Positions 19,661-28,688 of a stretch of 64,000 bases of DNA are shown here, one piece after another (within the stretch, counting starts at the first letter, position 1; each line of letters opens with the position of its first letter). This stretch comes from Bacillus dicomae (GTDB taxonomy: Bacteria > Bacillota > Bacilli > Bacillales > Bacillaceae_G). The stretch spans positions 1 to 64,000 of the forward strand of contig NZ_VHIV01000011.1 in NCBI RefSeq assembly GCF_006494425.1. Reading direction: 5' to 3'. The position numbers were made by a program, and so were the translations under genes. The notes under the pieces are model-generated. The model made no database searches. It was given only the letters and a program-made list of their open reading frames with translations, and was not told where the DNA came from.

Positions 19661-19692
19661 ATATCCATTGTGAAAAAATTCACAATGGATAT
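19661..19692 (-). promoter_or_regulatory. Perfect Crp/Fnr-type inverted repeat at the doxX promoter
   Basis: Two 14-bp arms (ATATCCATTGTGAA and TTCACAATGGATAT) are separated by 4 bp and contain TGTGA-N6-TCACA. On the minus strand a TATAAT lies just downstream, at about 19655-19660, so the box centre is near -27 and covers the -35 area. That position suggests repression more than activation. Confidence 0.75.
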
Positions 19693-19781
19693 AATGTGAA
19701 CAAATTTATGATTTTTTATTTATAAAATTGCACATAAAATATTGTGAAGTTTATTTTTGAAAATTAAGCAATAAATGAGGG

Positions 19782-19814
19782 ATAGGAGCTATCTATTGTA
19801 GCGGATAGCTCCCG
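19782..19814. repeat. Inverted repeat after the anti-sigma gene
   Basis: GGAGCTATC and GATAGCTCC are separated by about 10 bases. It lies about 50 bp beyond the minus-strand anti-sigma stop. It lacks a T tract, so termination here is uncertain. Confidence 0.45.
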
Positions 19815-19863
19815 TAGTAAACAGGTTCGTGTATGTTCTTTAAGTTCATATGGGGGTTCCTTA

Positions 19864-20781
19864 TCATTTCTCTGGTTTTATATAAGGAACAATTGGTGCA
19901 GTAACCCCTACAGAAGCACCACGAATAAATTCTTGGTTTTCTAATGCTTTAAAGTTTTCCGTTTTTCCTGTTAGCATAACACCTAAAATTTTCACTTGAT
20001 CGAATGGTTTGCCCTTGTTTGATTTTAAAAACTTTTGGATAGCTTCGTGATATCCATCGTCATCGTATTGTTTAAGTGAATCAACGAACTCTTTGTATGC
20101 TTCTTTAGGAGAATTGTCTGGATCGAATCCGTAAACGGGCATACCAGCAGGTCCTTTGCTTTCATCTCCAATTGGTGAGGTCATATATAACCATACAATG
20201 TTTAAGTTGTCTGGAATTTTTTCTTTAATTTCTTGTAGTGTGTAGGGCTGATTGAAAGAAATAGCAACTTCGGCAACATAGTTGTTCATTTGTGAAACTT
20301 CCCCTAATTCATTTTGGACACCATCAAAATAGTCTTTAATAGCGGGATTATAAAATGTTGCAAATTTATTCTTTGTTTGTTTATCATACGCATAAGACTC
20401 TGTATTGGACCTGGACCAATAAAAACCAGGCGTTAATTCATTGGAATCGATATTGATACGGATCCAACCATAGGAGCTTGTTAATGTGTTCCATGGGACG
20501 ATATAACCATTAATATTTTTAGAACGATTTGATATAATATTGCCGCCAAACATAGATGAATTACTCGTTACTTGAGAATCAATTTGTACATTCGGTTCTG
20601 CAATTGCGTTATGTAAAAAGAGTTGTTCGTGAAGTTTCGTAGAACTTTTCGCTGCAAAGTAATTGCCCACTTTATAAATGATGGGGATAAGTATGATGAC
20701 AACGATAATAGAAGTAATGATGATTTTAAGTAACTGTTTCCTTTTAGCTTTTTTTAACGCATTTTTTAAAGAAGTATCCAT
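19864..20781 (-). CDS. Anti-sigma factor (sigma factor regulator family)
   Basis: This 305-residue membrane protein has a basic N-terminus (KKAKRKQLLK), a single membrane segment (about residues 18-40) and a long extracellular part. The order fits the sigma factor regulator N- and C-terminal families found beside ECF sigma factors in B. cereus-group genomes. Its ATG overlaps the sigma factor stop by one base (TAATG), indicating translational coupling. It probably holds the sigma factor at the membrane; the signal is unknown. Confidence 0.8.
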   Translation of the reverse strand: MDTSLKNALKKAKRKQLLKIIITSIIVVIILIPIIYKVGNYFAAKSSTKLHEQLFLHNAIAEPNVQIDSQVTSNSSMFGGNIISNRSKNINGYIVPWNTLTSSYGWIRINIDSNELTPGFYWSRSNTESYAYDKQTKNKFATFYNPAIKDYFDGVQNELGEVSQMNNYVAEVAISFNQPYTLQEIKEKIPDNLNIVWLYMTSPIGDESKGPAGMPVYGFDPDNSPKEAYKEFVDSLKQYDDDGYHEAIQKFLKSNKGKPFDQVKILGVMLTGKTENFKALENQEFIRGASVGVTAPIVPYIKPEK

Positions 20782-21272
20782 TAAGTTTTTCCTCCTACTG
20801 TAGAATGAATTGTTTTACGTGCACGATGTAACTTTTGTTTGACGCTGTTCACTTGAATATCTAGTATTAGGGCGATTTCTTCATATGAAAAATCGTAATA
20901 ATATTTTAAAAAGAAGGCTTCTTTGTATTCTAGTTTTATATCTTTTAATAGATAGAAAATCTCATCTTTATTTAAAACAGTATCCAATTCCCGGTCTGTA
21001 TATTGTAATTTTGAATAAATCTCTTCAGTTAAATATATGTTCTGGTGCTCTTTTTTTCTTTTCAAGTCAATGTATTCATTTAATGCGACTCTGAAAAACC
21101 ATGGACGTATGTTATCCTCGGTTAAGCTATCTAGCAATGTGTATACTTTATAGAAAGTATTTTGGATGATGTCTTCTGCATCTTCTTTTATAGCCCCTTT
21201 CGCTAATAATAGTTTGAACACTTCCTCTCCTAACTTGATAAGATAGGAGGTTAATATATTTTCTTTTCCCAT
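20781..21272 (-). CDS. ECF-type RNA polymerase sigma factor
   Basis: This 163-residue protein has sigma region 2 (about residues 25-90, with DAEDIIQNTFYKVY and RPWFFRVALNEYID) and region 4 (about 110-160, with YKEAFFLKYYYDFSYEEIALIL and SVKQKLHRARK). The second of two adjacent ATG codons is preferred on spacing to GGGAGG. The partner anti-sigma gene follows directly. Such pairs usually control their own promoter, but I cannot identify the -35/-10 pair with confidence. Confidence 0.9.
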   Translation of the reverse strand: MGKENILTSYLIKLGEEVFKLLLAKGAIKEDAEDIIQNTFYKVYTLLDSLTEDNIRPWFFRVALNEYIDLKRKKEHQNIYLTEEIYSKLQYTDRELDTVLNKDEIFYLLKDIKLEYKEAFFLKYYYDFSYEEIALILDIQVNSVKQKLHRARKTIHSTVGGKT

Positions 21273-21355
21273 CATTTTTCCTCCCTACACTTATACAACG
21301 GATAGGTAATCATAAATGTATACACTTAAATGAAAGTTTTGTTCTTGATAAAAAT

Positions 21356-21394
21356 AAAAAAGGCATATAACAATCATATGTTATATGCCTTTTC
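21356..21394. terminator. Terminator of the DUF5068-like lipoprotein gene
   Basis: The long stem AAAAGGCATATAACA / TGTTATATGCCTTTT has flanking A and T tracts on both sides. On the minus strand it ends the lipoprotein gene. Confidence 0.85.
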
Positions 21395-21412
21395 TATTAT
21401 ATATTTAGTAAT

Positions 21413-22714
21413 TTATTTAGGTAATGTAAATTTAGCTTTTTTACCTTGTGAAATATCCTTAGCTTCTTTATTTCTCATAGGTCCTAACTCAATCTCAAAG
21501 CTTTTGTCTTTCCAAATCTTTTCATACTGCTCTTGATCTAAAATAAATACTTGTAGTAACTCTCCAGATGTTCCTGTTTTAACTGCAGTGTTATAGTCGT
21601 AATTGAGTAGCATACCTTCGTTAATTGTATATTGTGTACCATCATTCACTCTCAATGTAGAGCTTATAGGAGATAGTGAAACGTCTTGCGTATCTTTGTT
21701 ATCAAGCTTGAATTGCACTGTTAATAGAACAATACCATTTTTGAAATTTGCAAAGCGCGGAGCCTCGACGGAATTTGGTGTGAATTGAGTAAATTGGTAT
21801 CCATCTAATGTAACATTAACAGCGCCTAATTCTTGGCTGTTATTAATACTTGATTTCTCTTTTAACATTTTTTTATCGCCCATGTTATTAGCTGTAGCTT
21901 TATCTTGGTAGAAAGTTTTATCTGTTGCAACCTTTTCAGCACCTTGTTTGTTTAAGCTTAATGAAAAGTTTCCAGGGCTTCCGATTGGAGCATCAAATTT
22001 TCCCTTATTAGCTTGTGCAGTTGGGACTGTAACTGAGACTGTTGAGAGACTTGAAATTTTCGCTAAATCATCTTTTCCGAATGGATACGCGATATAACCA
22101 GAAATGGTTTCTCCTGCTTTTACTAAGTAATCATTCGTTGGAGCAAGCTTAGTTGGTAGTTGATCTTCTTTTGGAATTAAGTCTTTATAGTTACTATATA
22201 CTTTCTGCGCACCAGTAAATGAAATGTCCAATGCTGGCATATAATAAATATCTTTAGCTGAACTATTTTTTACGCTATAGTTCACAAGAATGACTCCGCC
22301 CTCTGTTTGACGGTTAAATGGAATGTTAAAGTCTGTATGGAATCCATTTAATTCAACTAATGTATAACTGTTCATTGATACTGAAACATCTTCAGCTTTA
22401 TAAACTTGTGGTTCCTTATTTTCAAATAGAATTTTTGTTTTACCACCTGTTTCTTTTTCCATATAGGAAATAAGTTTAGAATAATCGCTGGAGCTAGTAG
22501 CGGTATTTTCCGTCTTTTTATTTTCAGTTTTCTTGTTTTCGGATTTTTTATCTTCAGGTTTATTTTCTTTCGTTGTATCCGTTTTTTCCGTTTTGCTTTC
22601 TTTTGTTGCATTCTCTTTTTGTTCTTTATTTGTCGTATCGCTTTGACCACAGCCGGTTATTACAAAAGCTGCTACGATTACTGCAGAAAATAAAGAAAGT
22701 AATTTTTTTGACAT
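21413..22714 (-). CDS. Lipoprotein, probable DUF5068 family
   Basis: This 433-residue protein begins with a lipoprotein signal ending ITGC at about residue 22. A Lys/Glu/Thr-rich linker follows (about 25-75), with KKSENKKTENKKTEN-type repeats, then two similar beta-rich halves (roughly 80-240 and 270-430). Each half carries a VxLDGxxF or VELNGFxxD-type motif followed by a VLVNYSVKN / VLLTVQFKL strand. This two-lobed form fits DUF5068, whose role is unknown. The start has AGGGGGAAG upstream. It is a single gene on the cell surface. Confidence 0.75.
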   Translation of the reverse strand: MSKKLLSLFSAVIVAAFVITGCGQSDTTNKEQKENATKESKTEKTDTTKENKPEDKKSENKKTENKKTENTATSSSDYSKLISYMEKETGGKTKILFENKEPQVYKAEDVSVSMNSYTLVELNGFHTDFNIPFNRQTEGGVILVNYSVKNSSAKDIYYMPALDISFTGAQKVYSNYKDLIPKEDQLPTKLAPTNDYLVKAGETISGYIAYPFGKDDLAKISSLSTVSVTVPTAQANKGKFDAPIGSPGNFSLSLNKQGAEKVATDKTFYQDKATANNMGDKKMLKEKSSINNSQELGAVNVTLDGYQFTQFTPNSVEAPRFANFKNGIVLLTVQFKLDNKDTQDVSLSPISSTLRVNDGTQYTINEGMLLNYDYNTAVKTGTSGELLQVFILDQEQYEKIWKDKSFEIELGPMRNKEAKDISQGKKAKFTLPK

Positions 22715-23156
22715 GTTTCTTCCCCCTATTTGTTTAAAACTAAACTCTCACATTAGCCCCACATTTTATTATAAGAAGACTAGTCAATATTTACCAGTAT
22801 TTTTTCTAATTATTTCCATTATTTAAATATTATAATATAATAAAATTGATAGAAGTTTGGAATGGAATATTGGTTTGTATTTTTAAATTATTTGAAATGT
22901 TACATCATATTGGTATGATAGAAATAGAGATATATGGAAAGGAGACAAGGACTGAATATGTGGATGAACTTGTAATGATTCGAAATTAGATAGATGAATT
23001 TTTCTGTCATAAGTGAGGGGTTATTTAGCTATCTGTAAATCATTCAAGGACTGCATATTTGGCTTGTACATCCCTTTTGTAAGAGTGGATACTTATGTGG
23101 GGAAATTTATATCTCTTATAGGAAATATGCGTCCTTTAAAATTGGGGGAGTATATG
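22715..23156. other. Intergenic region before the SDR gene
   Basis: This AT-rich divergent region includes a plausible extended -10 (TTGGTATGAT near 22912) for the SDR gene. A five-codon open frame (MWMNL) at 22958-22975 has AAAGGAGA upstream but no other support. The in-frame extension upstream of the SDR start is not believed. Confidence 0.35.
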
Positions 23157-23930
23157 ATGAATCAATTAAAAGATAGAGTAGCAGTTATTACAGGTGTAAG
23201 TCGTCTAGATGGTATAGGTGCATCGACTTGTAAAGAATTAGCTGAAGCAGGATACGATATATTTTTTACATATTGGACAGCTTACGATAAAGAGATGCCT
23301 TGGGGCGTTGATCAAAGTGAACAAATACAATTAAAAGAAGAATTACTAAAAAACGGTGTGAAGGTATCAAGTATGGAGTTAGATTTAACTCAGAATGATG
23401 CACCGAAAGAGCTTATAAATAAAGTTACTGAACAACTAGGCTACCCTCATATATTAATTAATAATGCAGCGTATTCTACGAATAATGATTTCTCTAATTT
23501 GACTGCTGAAGAGCTGGATAAGCATTATATGGTAAATATTCGTGCGACTACATTGTTAAGTAGTCAATTTGCCCGAGGATTTGATAAGAAATCTGGTGGT
23601 AGAATTGTGAATATGACGTCGGGACAATTCCAAGGGCCTATGGCGGGGGAACTAGCGTATGCAACAACGAAGGGAGCTATTGATGCTCTTACTAGTACGT
23701 TGTCAGCTGAGGTAGCTCATTTAGGAATAACAGTGAATGCAATTAACCCAGGTCCAACTAGTACAGGATGGATGACTGAAGAGATAAAGCAGGGATTAAA
23801 GCCGATGTTTCCTTTTGGAAGAATTGGTGAACCAAAGGATGCAGCGAGGCTCATTAAGTTTTTAGTAAGTGAAGAAGCGGAGTGGATTACAGGGCAAGTT
23901 ATTCACTCAGAAGGTGGATTTAAAAGATAG
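23157..23930 (+). CDS. Short-chain dehydrogenase/reductase
   Basis: This 257-residue protein has a Rossmann SDR fold. The cofactor loop TGVSRLDGIGAST is near residue 12, NNAAYS near 96, and the catalytic Ser in MTSGQ near 142 with YATTKGA near 160. The C-terminal ITGQVIHSEGGFKR is typical of FabG-like classical SDRs. The cofactor loop is longer than TGxxxGIG, as in SDRs related to YkuF/FabL-like branches. The start at 23157 is chosen over 23013 because GGGGGAG lies 6 bp upstream. Substrate unknown; the annotation 3-oxoacyl reductase would be a guess. Confidence 0.85.
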   Translation: MNQLKDRVAVITGVSRLDGIGASTCKELAEAGYDIFFTYWTAYDKEMPWGVDQSEQIQLKEELLKNGVKVSSMELDLTQNDAPKELINKVTEQLGYPHILINNAAYSTNNDFSNLTAEELDKHYMVNIRATTLLSSQFARGFDKKSGGRIVNMTSGQFQGPMAGELAYATTKGAIDALTSTLSAEVAHLGITVNAINPGPTSTGWMTEEIKQGLKPMFPFGRIGEPKDAARLIKFLVSEEAEWITGQVIHSEGGFKR

Positions 23931-23934
23931 AAAG

Positions 23935-23965
23935 AGGGTATCTCACCCTAGTGAGATACCTTCTT
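23935..23965. terminator. Bidirectional terminator between SDR and metI
   Basis: The stem GGTATCTCA / TGAGATACC with a 6-base loop is flanked by A-rich and T-rich tracts. It lies between convergent genes. Confidence 0.85.
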
Positions 23966-23967
23966 TT

Positions 23968-24636
23968 TCAATCTTTCTTCAATCTTCGTGCAACACCATT
24001 CCCTAAAGACTGTAATCCTTGAACAAGGATAATTAAAATAAAGACAGTTACATACATTACTTCAGGTTCATAGCGTAAATGTCCGAATCGATATGCTAAA
24101 TCCCCTAGTCCACCAGCGCCTACAAGACCAGCCATTGCTGTTGCGCCGATTAAGCCAATCGTTGCAATTGTTAATCCAAGTACAAGGGAGGGACGAGCTT
24201 CTTTCACCATGACGTGCCAAATGATTTTTATAGTAGAAACGCCCATTGCTTGGTAAGCTTCAATAACACCACGATCCACTTCTAGTAAAGCTGTCTCCAT
24301 TAAACGTGCGATATAAGGAGCAGTGAAGACGACAAGCGGTACGATAACACCTTGCACGCCAATGGATGTTCCCATTAGAAACTTTGTAAAAGGTAAAATG
24401 AAGAATAATAGAATGATAAATGGAAGAGAGCGAATAATATTAATAATTGTATTAAGAATAGGATAGATAATTTTATTTTCATGCTGTCCACCAGGTCTTG
24501 TTAAAACAAGCGTGACACCAAGTGGCAGTGCAATAAGGATCGAGATGAGTAATGAAATAGATGTCATTTGAAAAGTTTGAATGGTTGCTTCCCATATGAC
24601 TTTACCCCATTCATCCAAAAAGGACTTGTTTCCCAT
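23968..24636 (-). CDS. metI: Methionine ABC transporter permease
   Basis: This 222-residue membrane protein has five predicted segments and the ABC permease loop EAYQAMGVSTIKIIWHVMVKEARP near residue 130. It is the MetI/MetP subunit for D- and L-methionine uptake. Its start overlaps metN by 26 bp. It is third in the S-box-controlled metQ-metN-metI transcript, which reads Q, N, I. Confidence 0.93.
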   Translation of the reverse strand: MGNKSFLDEWGKVIWEATIQTFQMTSISLLISILIALPLGVTLVLTRPGGQHENKIIYPILNTIINIIRSLPFIILLFFILPFTKFLMGTSIGVQGVIVPLVVFTAPYIARLMETALLEVDRGVIEAYQAMGVSTIKIIWHVMVKEARPSLVLGLTIATIGLIGATAMAGLVGAGGLGDLAYRFGHLRYEPEVMYVTVFILIILVQGLQSLGNGVARRLKKD

Positions 24637-25651
24637 AATCTGTTCTACCTCCTTCTATGATGATTCCTTGCTCTTGTAAGAACGATAAAGCGCGGTCTAC
24701 TTCATTTTTTTCACCTTGCATATGAATGACTAGTTTCCCATATGCTTCATGTTTTAATTGTGTAATATTACCGGATAAAATATTCGGATACACTTGGAAA
24801 CGTTTTGTAGCAACAGCTAACGCTGGTTCGCCAGAAGAAGTTCCTATAAATGAAAGTGTTACGATTTCTCCGGTTCTTTGTAGTTCTTTTTGTACTTCGG
24901 CTGGGATTTTCGCTGCAAATGCACTATTTACGAATTTCTTTGTTGTTACATGCTGTGGATTTGTGAATATCTCTTTCACGGTGCCACTTTCAACTACTGC
25001 TCCATGTTCCATAACAGCAACTCGGTCACATATACGCTGGATAACGTTCATTTCATGTGTAATGAGTAAAATTGTAATTCCGATTTCTTCATTGATTTTT
25101 AATAGTAAATCAAGAATAGAGTCAGTTGTTTCTGGATCTAAAGCGCTCGTTGCTTCATCACTTAATAACACTTCTGGTTCGTGTGATAGTGCACGAGCGA
25201 TGGCCACACGTTGTTTCTGACCACCAGAAAGTTCACTCGGATAGGCGTCTTTTCGATTAAAAAGGTCGACAATACGTAAATACTTTTCTACCCTTTTTGC
25301 AATTTCTACTTTTGGAATACCAGCAAGGCGTAACGGCAATGCGATATTTTCATAAACGGTAACAGTTTTAAGTAAGTTGAACCCTTGAAATATCATTCCG
25401 ATTTTTTGTCGCGCTTTTGCCAGTTCTTTTGCTGATAAAGTTGTTAAGTCTTGATCGTTTACAATGATGTTTCCTGTCGTTGGTTTTTCTAATAAATTTA
25501 CACATCGAATTAATGTACTTTTACCAGCGCCACTATATCCAATGATGCCAAATACTTCACCCTTTTTTACTTGAAGGGAAGTAGGTTTAAGAGCTTCCAC
25601 ATGCCCCTTTTTTGTTGTAAATACTTTGGATACATTTCTTAATTCGATCAT
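24611..25651 (-). CDS. metN: Methionine ABC transporter ATP-binding protein
   Basis: This 346-residue ATPase has Walker A GYSGAGKST near residue 38, signature LSGGQKQR near 140, Walker B VLLSDEATSALD near 160 and a switch His in ITHEM near 197. A C-terminal NIL (ACT-like) domain, about residues 270-345, is the methionine-sensing module known in MetN. It sits 12 bp after metQ. The order and the upstream S-box make the assignment firm. Confidence 0.95.
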   Translation of the reverse strand: MIELRNVSKVFTTKKGHVEALKPTSLQVKKGEVFGIIGYSGAGKSTLIRCVNLLEKPTTGNIIVNDQDLTTLSAKELAKARQKIGMIFQGFNLLKTVTVYENIALPLRLAGIPKVEIAKRVEKYLRIVDLFNRKDAYPSELSGGQKQRVAIARALSHEPEVLLSDEATSALDPETTDSILDLLLKINEEIGITILLITHEMNVIQRICDRVAVMEHGAVVESGTVKEIFTNPQHVTTKKFVNSAFAAKIPAEVQKELQRTGEIVTLSFIGTSSGEPALAVATKRFQVYPNILSGNITQLKHEAYGKLVIHMQGEKNEVDRALSFLQEQGIIIEGGRTDYGKQVLFG

Positions 25652-25663
25652 TATCGTCAGCTC

Positions 25664-26476
25664 CTACCAAGATGGTAAAACAGAACCATCAAATTTTTTC
25701 TCGATAAAATCTTTGACTTCTTTAGATTGATAAGCTTTCTTTAATTTATTTACAACAGCATCATCTTTATTTTCGGTACGAACAACGACCCAGTTCACAT
25801 ATGGTGAATCTTTTCCTTCACGGAAGATAGAATCTTTCGCAGGGCTTAATTTTGCACCTAATGCAAAGTTTGTATTAATTGCAGCTGCTTTCACTTCGCT
25901 TAGTTGTGTCGGCAATTGAGATGCCTCTAATTCAACAATCTTTAATTTTTTTGGGTTTTCAATTACGTCTTTCGCAGTCGCTTTTTCTGTAGCTTTTGGA
26001 TCTACTTTTAAAACACCTGCCTTTTCAAATAGCTTTAAAGCTCGAAGTTCATTCGTTGGATCATTGGGGACAGCAATTGCATCACCCTCTTTTAAGTCTT
26101 TTACATCTTTTATGTCTTTAGAATATACGCCCATAGGGAATGTTACTGTTGAAAATACTTCAGTTAATTTCATATTGCGTTCAGCTTTAAATACGTCTAA
26201 ATATGATTTCGTTTGATAGCTATTTACATCGAGGCTTTTTTCATCTAACGATACGTTTGGTGCTACATAATCATTAAATACTTTTACATCAATCTCGAGG
26301 CCGTCTTTTGCTGCCACTTCTTTTACCTTTTCAAAAATTTGTTCATGTGGTCCACCTGTTACGCCGACAGTAATCTTCTTCTCATCTAGCGCTTTTACCT
26401 CTTTATCTGAACCAGCGCTACATGCGCCTAATAATAGTACTGCTCCGCTTACAATGCTCAATAATACTTTTTTCAT
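25664..26476 (-). CDS. metQ: Methionine-binding lipoprotein
   Basis: This 270-residue solute-binding lipoprotein of the NlpA/MetQ family has a signal peptide with lipobox LLGAC at about residue 19. It continues ITVGVTGGPHEQIFEKVK and includes NDYVAPN, typical of MetQ. The AGGGGGAAT ribosome binding site fits the start. It is the first gene of metQNI; transcription is controlled by the upstream SAM riboswitch. Confidence 0.95.
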   Translation of the reverse strand: MKKVLLSIVSGAVLLLGACSAGSDKEVKALDEKKITVGVTGGPHEQIFEKVKEVAAKDGLEIDVKVFNDYVAPNVSLDEKSLDVNSYQTKSYLDVFKAERNMKLTEVFSTVTFPMGVYSKDIKDVKDLKEGDAIAVPNDPTNELRALKLFEKAGVLKVDPKATEKATAKDVIENPKKLKIVELEASQLPTQLSEVKAAAINTNFALGAKLSPAKDSIFREGKDSPYVNWVVVRTENKDDAVVNKLKKAYQSKEVKDFIEKKFDGSVLPSW

Positions 26477-26503
26477 CTATAATTCCCCCTTAATATACGT
26501 TCC

Positions 26504-26539
26504 AAAATAAAAAGCACCTCTCAAAATAAGAGAGGTGCC
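26504..26539 (-). terminator. S-box terminator hairpin for metQNI
   Basis: Read on the minus strand, GGCACCTCTCTTATT / AATAAGAGAGGTGC-type arms precede TTTTTATTTT. It is the expression-platform terminator of the SAM riboswitch. Confidence 0.9.
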
Positions 26540-26557
26540 GAATAGACGAAATAGGTT

Positions 26558-26677
26558 CCTCTCTTATCTTCCAAAACGAAAACTCGTTTTGCAGGAATTA
26601 GCACCTTAGCTTATACGTTATAAGCTCGGTTGCCGGGCATCATCGGGCCAGTCCCTCCGCCACTCTTGATAAGAGTA
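26558..26677 (-). ncRNA. SAM (S-box, SAM-I) riboswitch, metQNI
   Basis: On the minus strand the conserved core reads CTTATCAAGAGTGGCGGAGG, GACTGGCCCGATGATGCCC, GGCAACC, AAGGTGCTAATTCC and GGAAGATAAGAG, closing P1. When SAM binds, the downstream terminator forms and metQNI is off; with low SAM, transport is on. Confidence 0.96.
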
Positions 26678-26755
26678 TGTGTATGTAGTTTTTTAATATG
26701 GTACTAATAGTAAATCTTACAAAAAGAATTGTCAACGCTATTTTCTGAATGTATT

Positions 26756-27664
26756 TTATTTTAAGGTAATCGAAACGTTCCCTTTTTTATGTCCTTTTTC
26801 AACATACATATGAGCTTCAGCAATTTCTTCTAATCCGTAGGTTCTATCAATAACAGGTTTTAAATGTTCTGTTTCAGTTAGTTCTTTTAGTAGAGTCATA
26901 TCCTCTTTACTCACCTTTGCCATCATTCCATTAACAGATACATATTTTCCATTGGGCGTTAATGTATTTGTACAAAGGGATTTTTTATACTTCCCAACTG
27001 CATCAAATATAATATCGTAACGCTCGCGCCGCTTAGTAAAATCTTCTTTCGTATAATCAATTACTTTATCAGCTCCTAAAGATTGAACGAGTTCAAAATT
27101 TGAATTACTACAAACAGCCGTAACGGTCGCACCGAAATATTTAGCAAGTTGTACAGCAGCTGTTCCTACTGATCCGGAGGCACCATATATAAGTACTTTT
27201 TGCCCTTTTTTTATATTCCCTTTTCTAAGGAAATGTAGTGCTGAAGTTCCACCAAAAGGAATAGTCGAAGCTTCTTCGTATGTTAAATTGTTTGGTTTGA
27301 AGGTAATTAGTCCACTTTCATGTATGCATGTATATTCAGCATAAGCACCAGCATGAAGACCAGTTAATGCAAAGATAGAATCTCCTTTTTTAAATTGAGT
27401 TACATCCGTTCCAATTTCCTCAATTTCTCCAGCTAATTCTACGCCAAGTATAGGGTTTCTTGGTTTTCTAAGCCCTAATACAAGCCGCATAGGAATCCAA
27501 AACAAAAGTGGACTCGTAAAGCTGCGCATTCTACAATCTCCAGTCGTTACACTTGTTGCATGAATTTTAACTAATACTTCGTTCTTTTTAGGTATAGGTT
27601 TCTCTATATTTTGAAGCTGAAGAACGTTAGGTGGCCCATAATTTGTGCAAATAATTGCTTTCAT
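26756..27664 (-). CDS. Zinc-independent alcohol dehydrogenase/quinone oxidoreductase (MDR family)
   Basis: This 302-residue NAD(P)-dependent medium-chain reductase has a GroES-like N-terminal half (about residues 25-110, GVELAGEIEEIG) and a Rossmann half with GASGSVGTAAVQLAK near residue 150. The zinc-binding cysteines of classical ADH are absent, which fits the quinone oxidoreductase branch. The start has AGGAGGTC upstream. It is divergent from the 27800 lipoprotein gene. Substrate not predictable. Confidence 0.85.
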   Translation of the reverse strand: MKAIICTNYGPPNVLQLQNIEKPIPKKNEVLVKIHATSVTTGDCRMRSFTSPLLFWIPMRLVLGLRKPRNPILGVELAGEIEEIGTDVTQFKKGDSIFALTGLHAGAYAEYTCIHESGLITFKPNNLTYEEASTIPFGGTSALHFLRKGNIKKGQKVLIYGASGSVGTAAVQLAKYFGATVTAVCSNSNFELVQSLGADKVIDYTKEDFTKRRERYDIIFDAVGKYKKSLCTNTLTPNGKYVSVNGMMAKVSKEDMTLLKELTETEHLKPVIDRTYGLEEIAEAHMYVEKGHKKGNVSITLK

Positions 27665-27799
27665 AATGACCTCCTGAATTTAGTTGTTGTTATTTATATC
27701 ATATTTAAAATTTTCACCAAACATGTTAAATAATGAAATTGAAAATCATATGGATTTAAAAGAAAAATAGGTGGTATTATTTGGTAAAGGGGGATTTTT

Positions 27800-28564
27800 A
27801 TGAAGAAAATCATGATAGCTTCTAGTTTGTTACTTACAATTGGTTTAGGGGTAGGGTGTAGTAGTGATAAAGTATCAAAGACGGATGGACCCAAAACGGC
27901 ATCAGTAAAGAAAGAGAAGGAATTAGCCGCAAAGGATGTTTTTAATAAGGCGTATGAAAACTTAAAAAATGAAGAGTATGTAACGTTGATGCAGAATATG
28001 GACATAAAGGCTAACGGACAAGAACTGAGTATAGTGAAGGCTAAAATACAAATAGAGCCAAAAACAAAGAGTTCTCGTGCTGAAATGAATGTTTCGGGTA
28101 CGGATATTATCATTTATGGTATAAATGATAAAATTGTTGGTCAAGTGAAGAATCCTAATACAGGTGAAGTTATATCTATACCAGAGGAAAAATTAAATAT
28201 TAGTGGGATGAATGCAGCCAAGAGTGTGGAAGAGAATGTAGAAATTCCACCAGAAATTGTACAAAAAATGAAGATGGAAAAAAGCGGAGACAAATATAAA
28301 TTAAAGCTCAGGTTAAAAGGGAAAGATGCAGAGAGTATTTTAGGTAGTATAGGTGAAACGCAGAAGAAAGCATTAGAAGCACAAAATGCAAAGGTAGAAG
28401 AGATAGATGCAGAATATATGATTACAAAAGATTTTAAATATGAATCATTAATATTGGATATAGTTGTGAGTAGAAATAGTAAGGAGAAAGCACATTTTAT
28501 GACGGATATAAAATATACATCGTATGAAAAATTTGATCCAATACAGTTGCCAGCAACGAATTGA
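27800..28564 (+). CDS. Lipoprotein, possibly DUF6612 family
   Basis: This 254-residue protein has a signal peptide and a lipobox GVGC at about residue 20. The mature part starts with a short KTDG linker and then a LolA/LppX-like fold: alternating beta strands, with NLKNEEYVTLMQNMDIKANGQ near 55 and a helix EILGSIGETQKKALEAQN near 180. Similar secreted lipoproteins are grouped as DUF6612; I am not certain of the family. AAAGGGGGA lies 8 bp before the ATG. A terminator follows. Confidence 0.7.
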   Translation: MKKIMIASSLLLTIGLGVGCSSDKVSKTDGPKTASVKKEKELAAKDVFNKAYENLKNEEYVTLMQNMDIKANGQELSIVKAKIQIEPKTKSSRAEMNVSGTDIIIYGINDKIVGQVKNPNTGEVISIPEEKLNISGMNAAKSVEENVEIPPEIVQKMKMEKSGDKYKLKLRLKGKDAESILGSIGETQKKALEAQNAKVEEIDAEYMITKDFKYESLILDIVVSRNSKEKAHFMTDIKYTSYEKFDPIQLPATN

Positions 28565-28572
28565 TTGATTTG

Positions 28573-28613
28573 AAGAGAGATGCCTAAAAAAGCAAGGGTA
28601 TCTCTCTTTTTTC
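28573..28613 (+). terminator. Terminator of the 27800 lipoprotein gene
   Basis: The stem AGAGAGATGCC / GGTATCTCTCT (one G:T or mismatch) is followed by six T residues. Confidence 0.8.
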
Positions 28614-28688
28614 GTTACTAACATATTTTCTTCTTAGAAAAATAGGTACAATATGTAGTGAAAGAAATTCAAACAAGGAGAGTGTCAT

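Noticed and set aside
22958..22975. Five-codon frame MWMNL with a good ribosome binding site upstream of the SDR gene
   Set aside because: It is too short to judge, with no attenuator-like hairpin beside it; probably chance or a relic.
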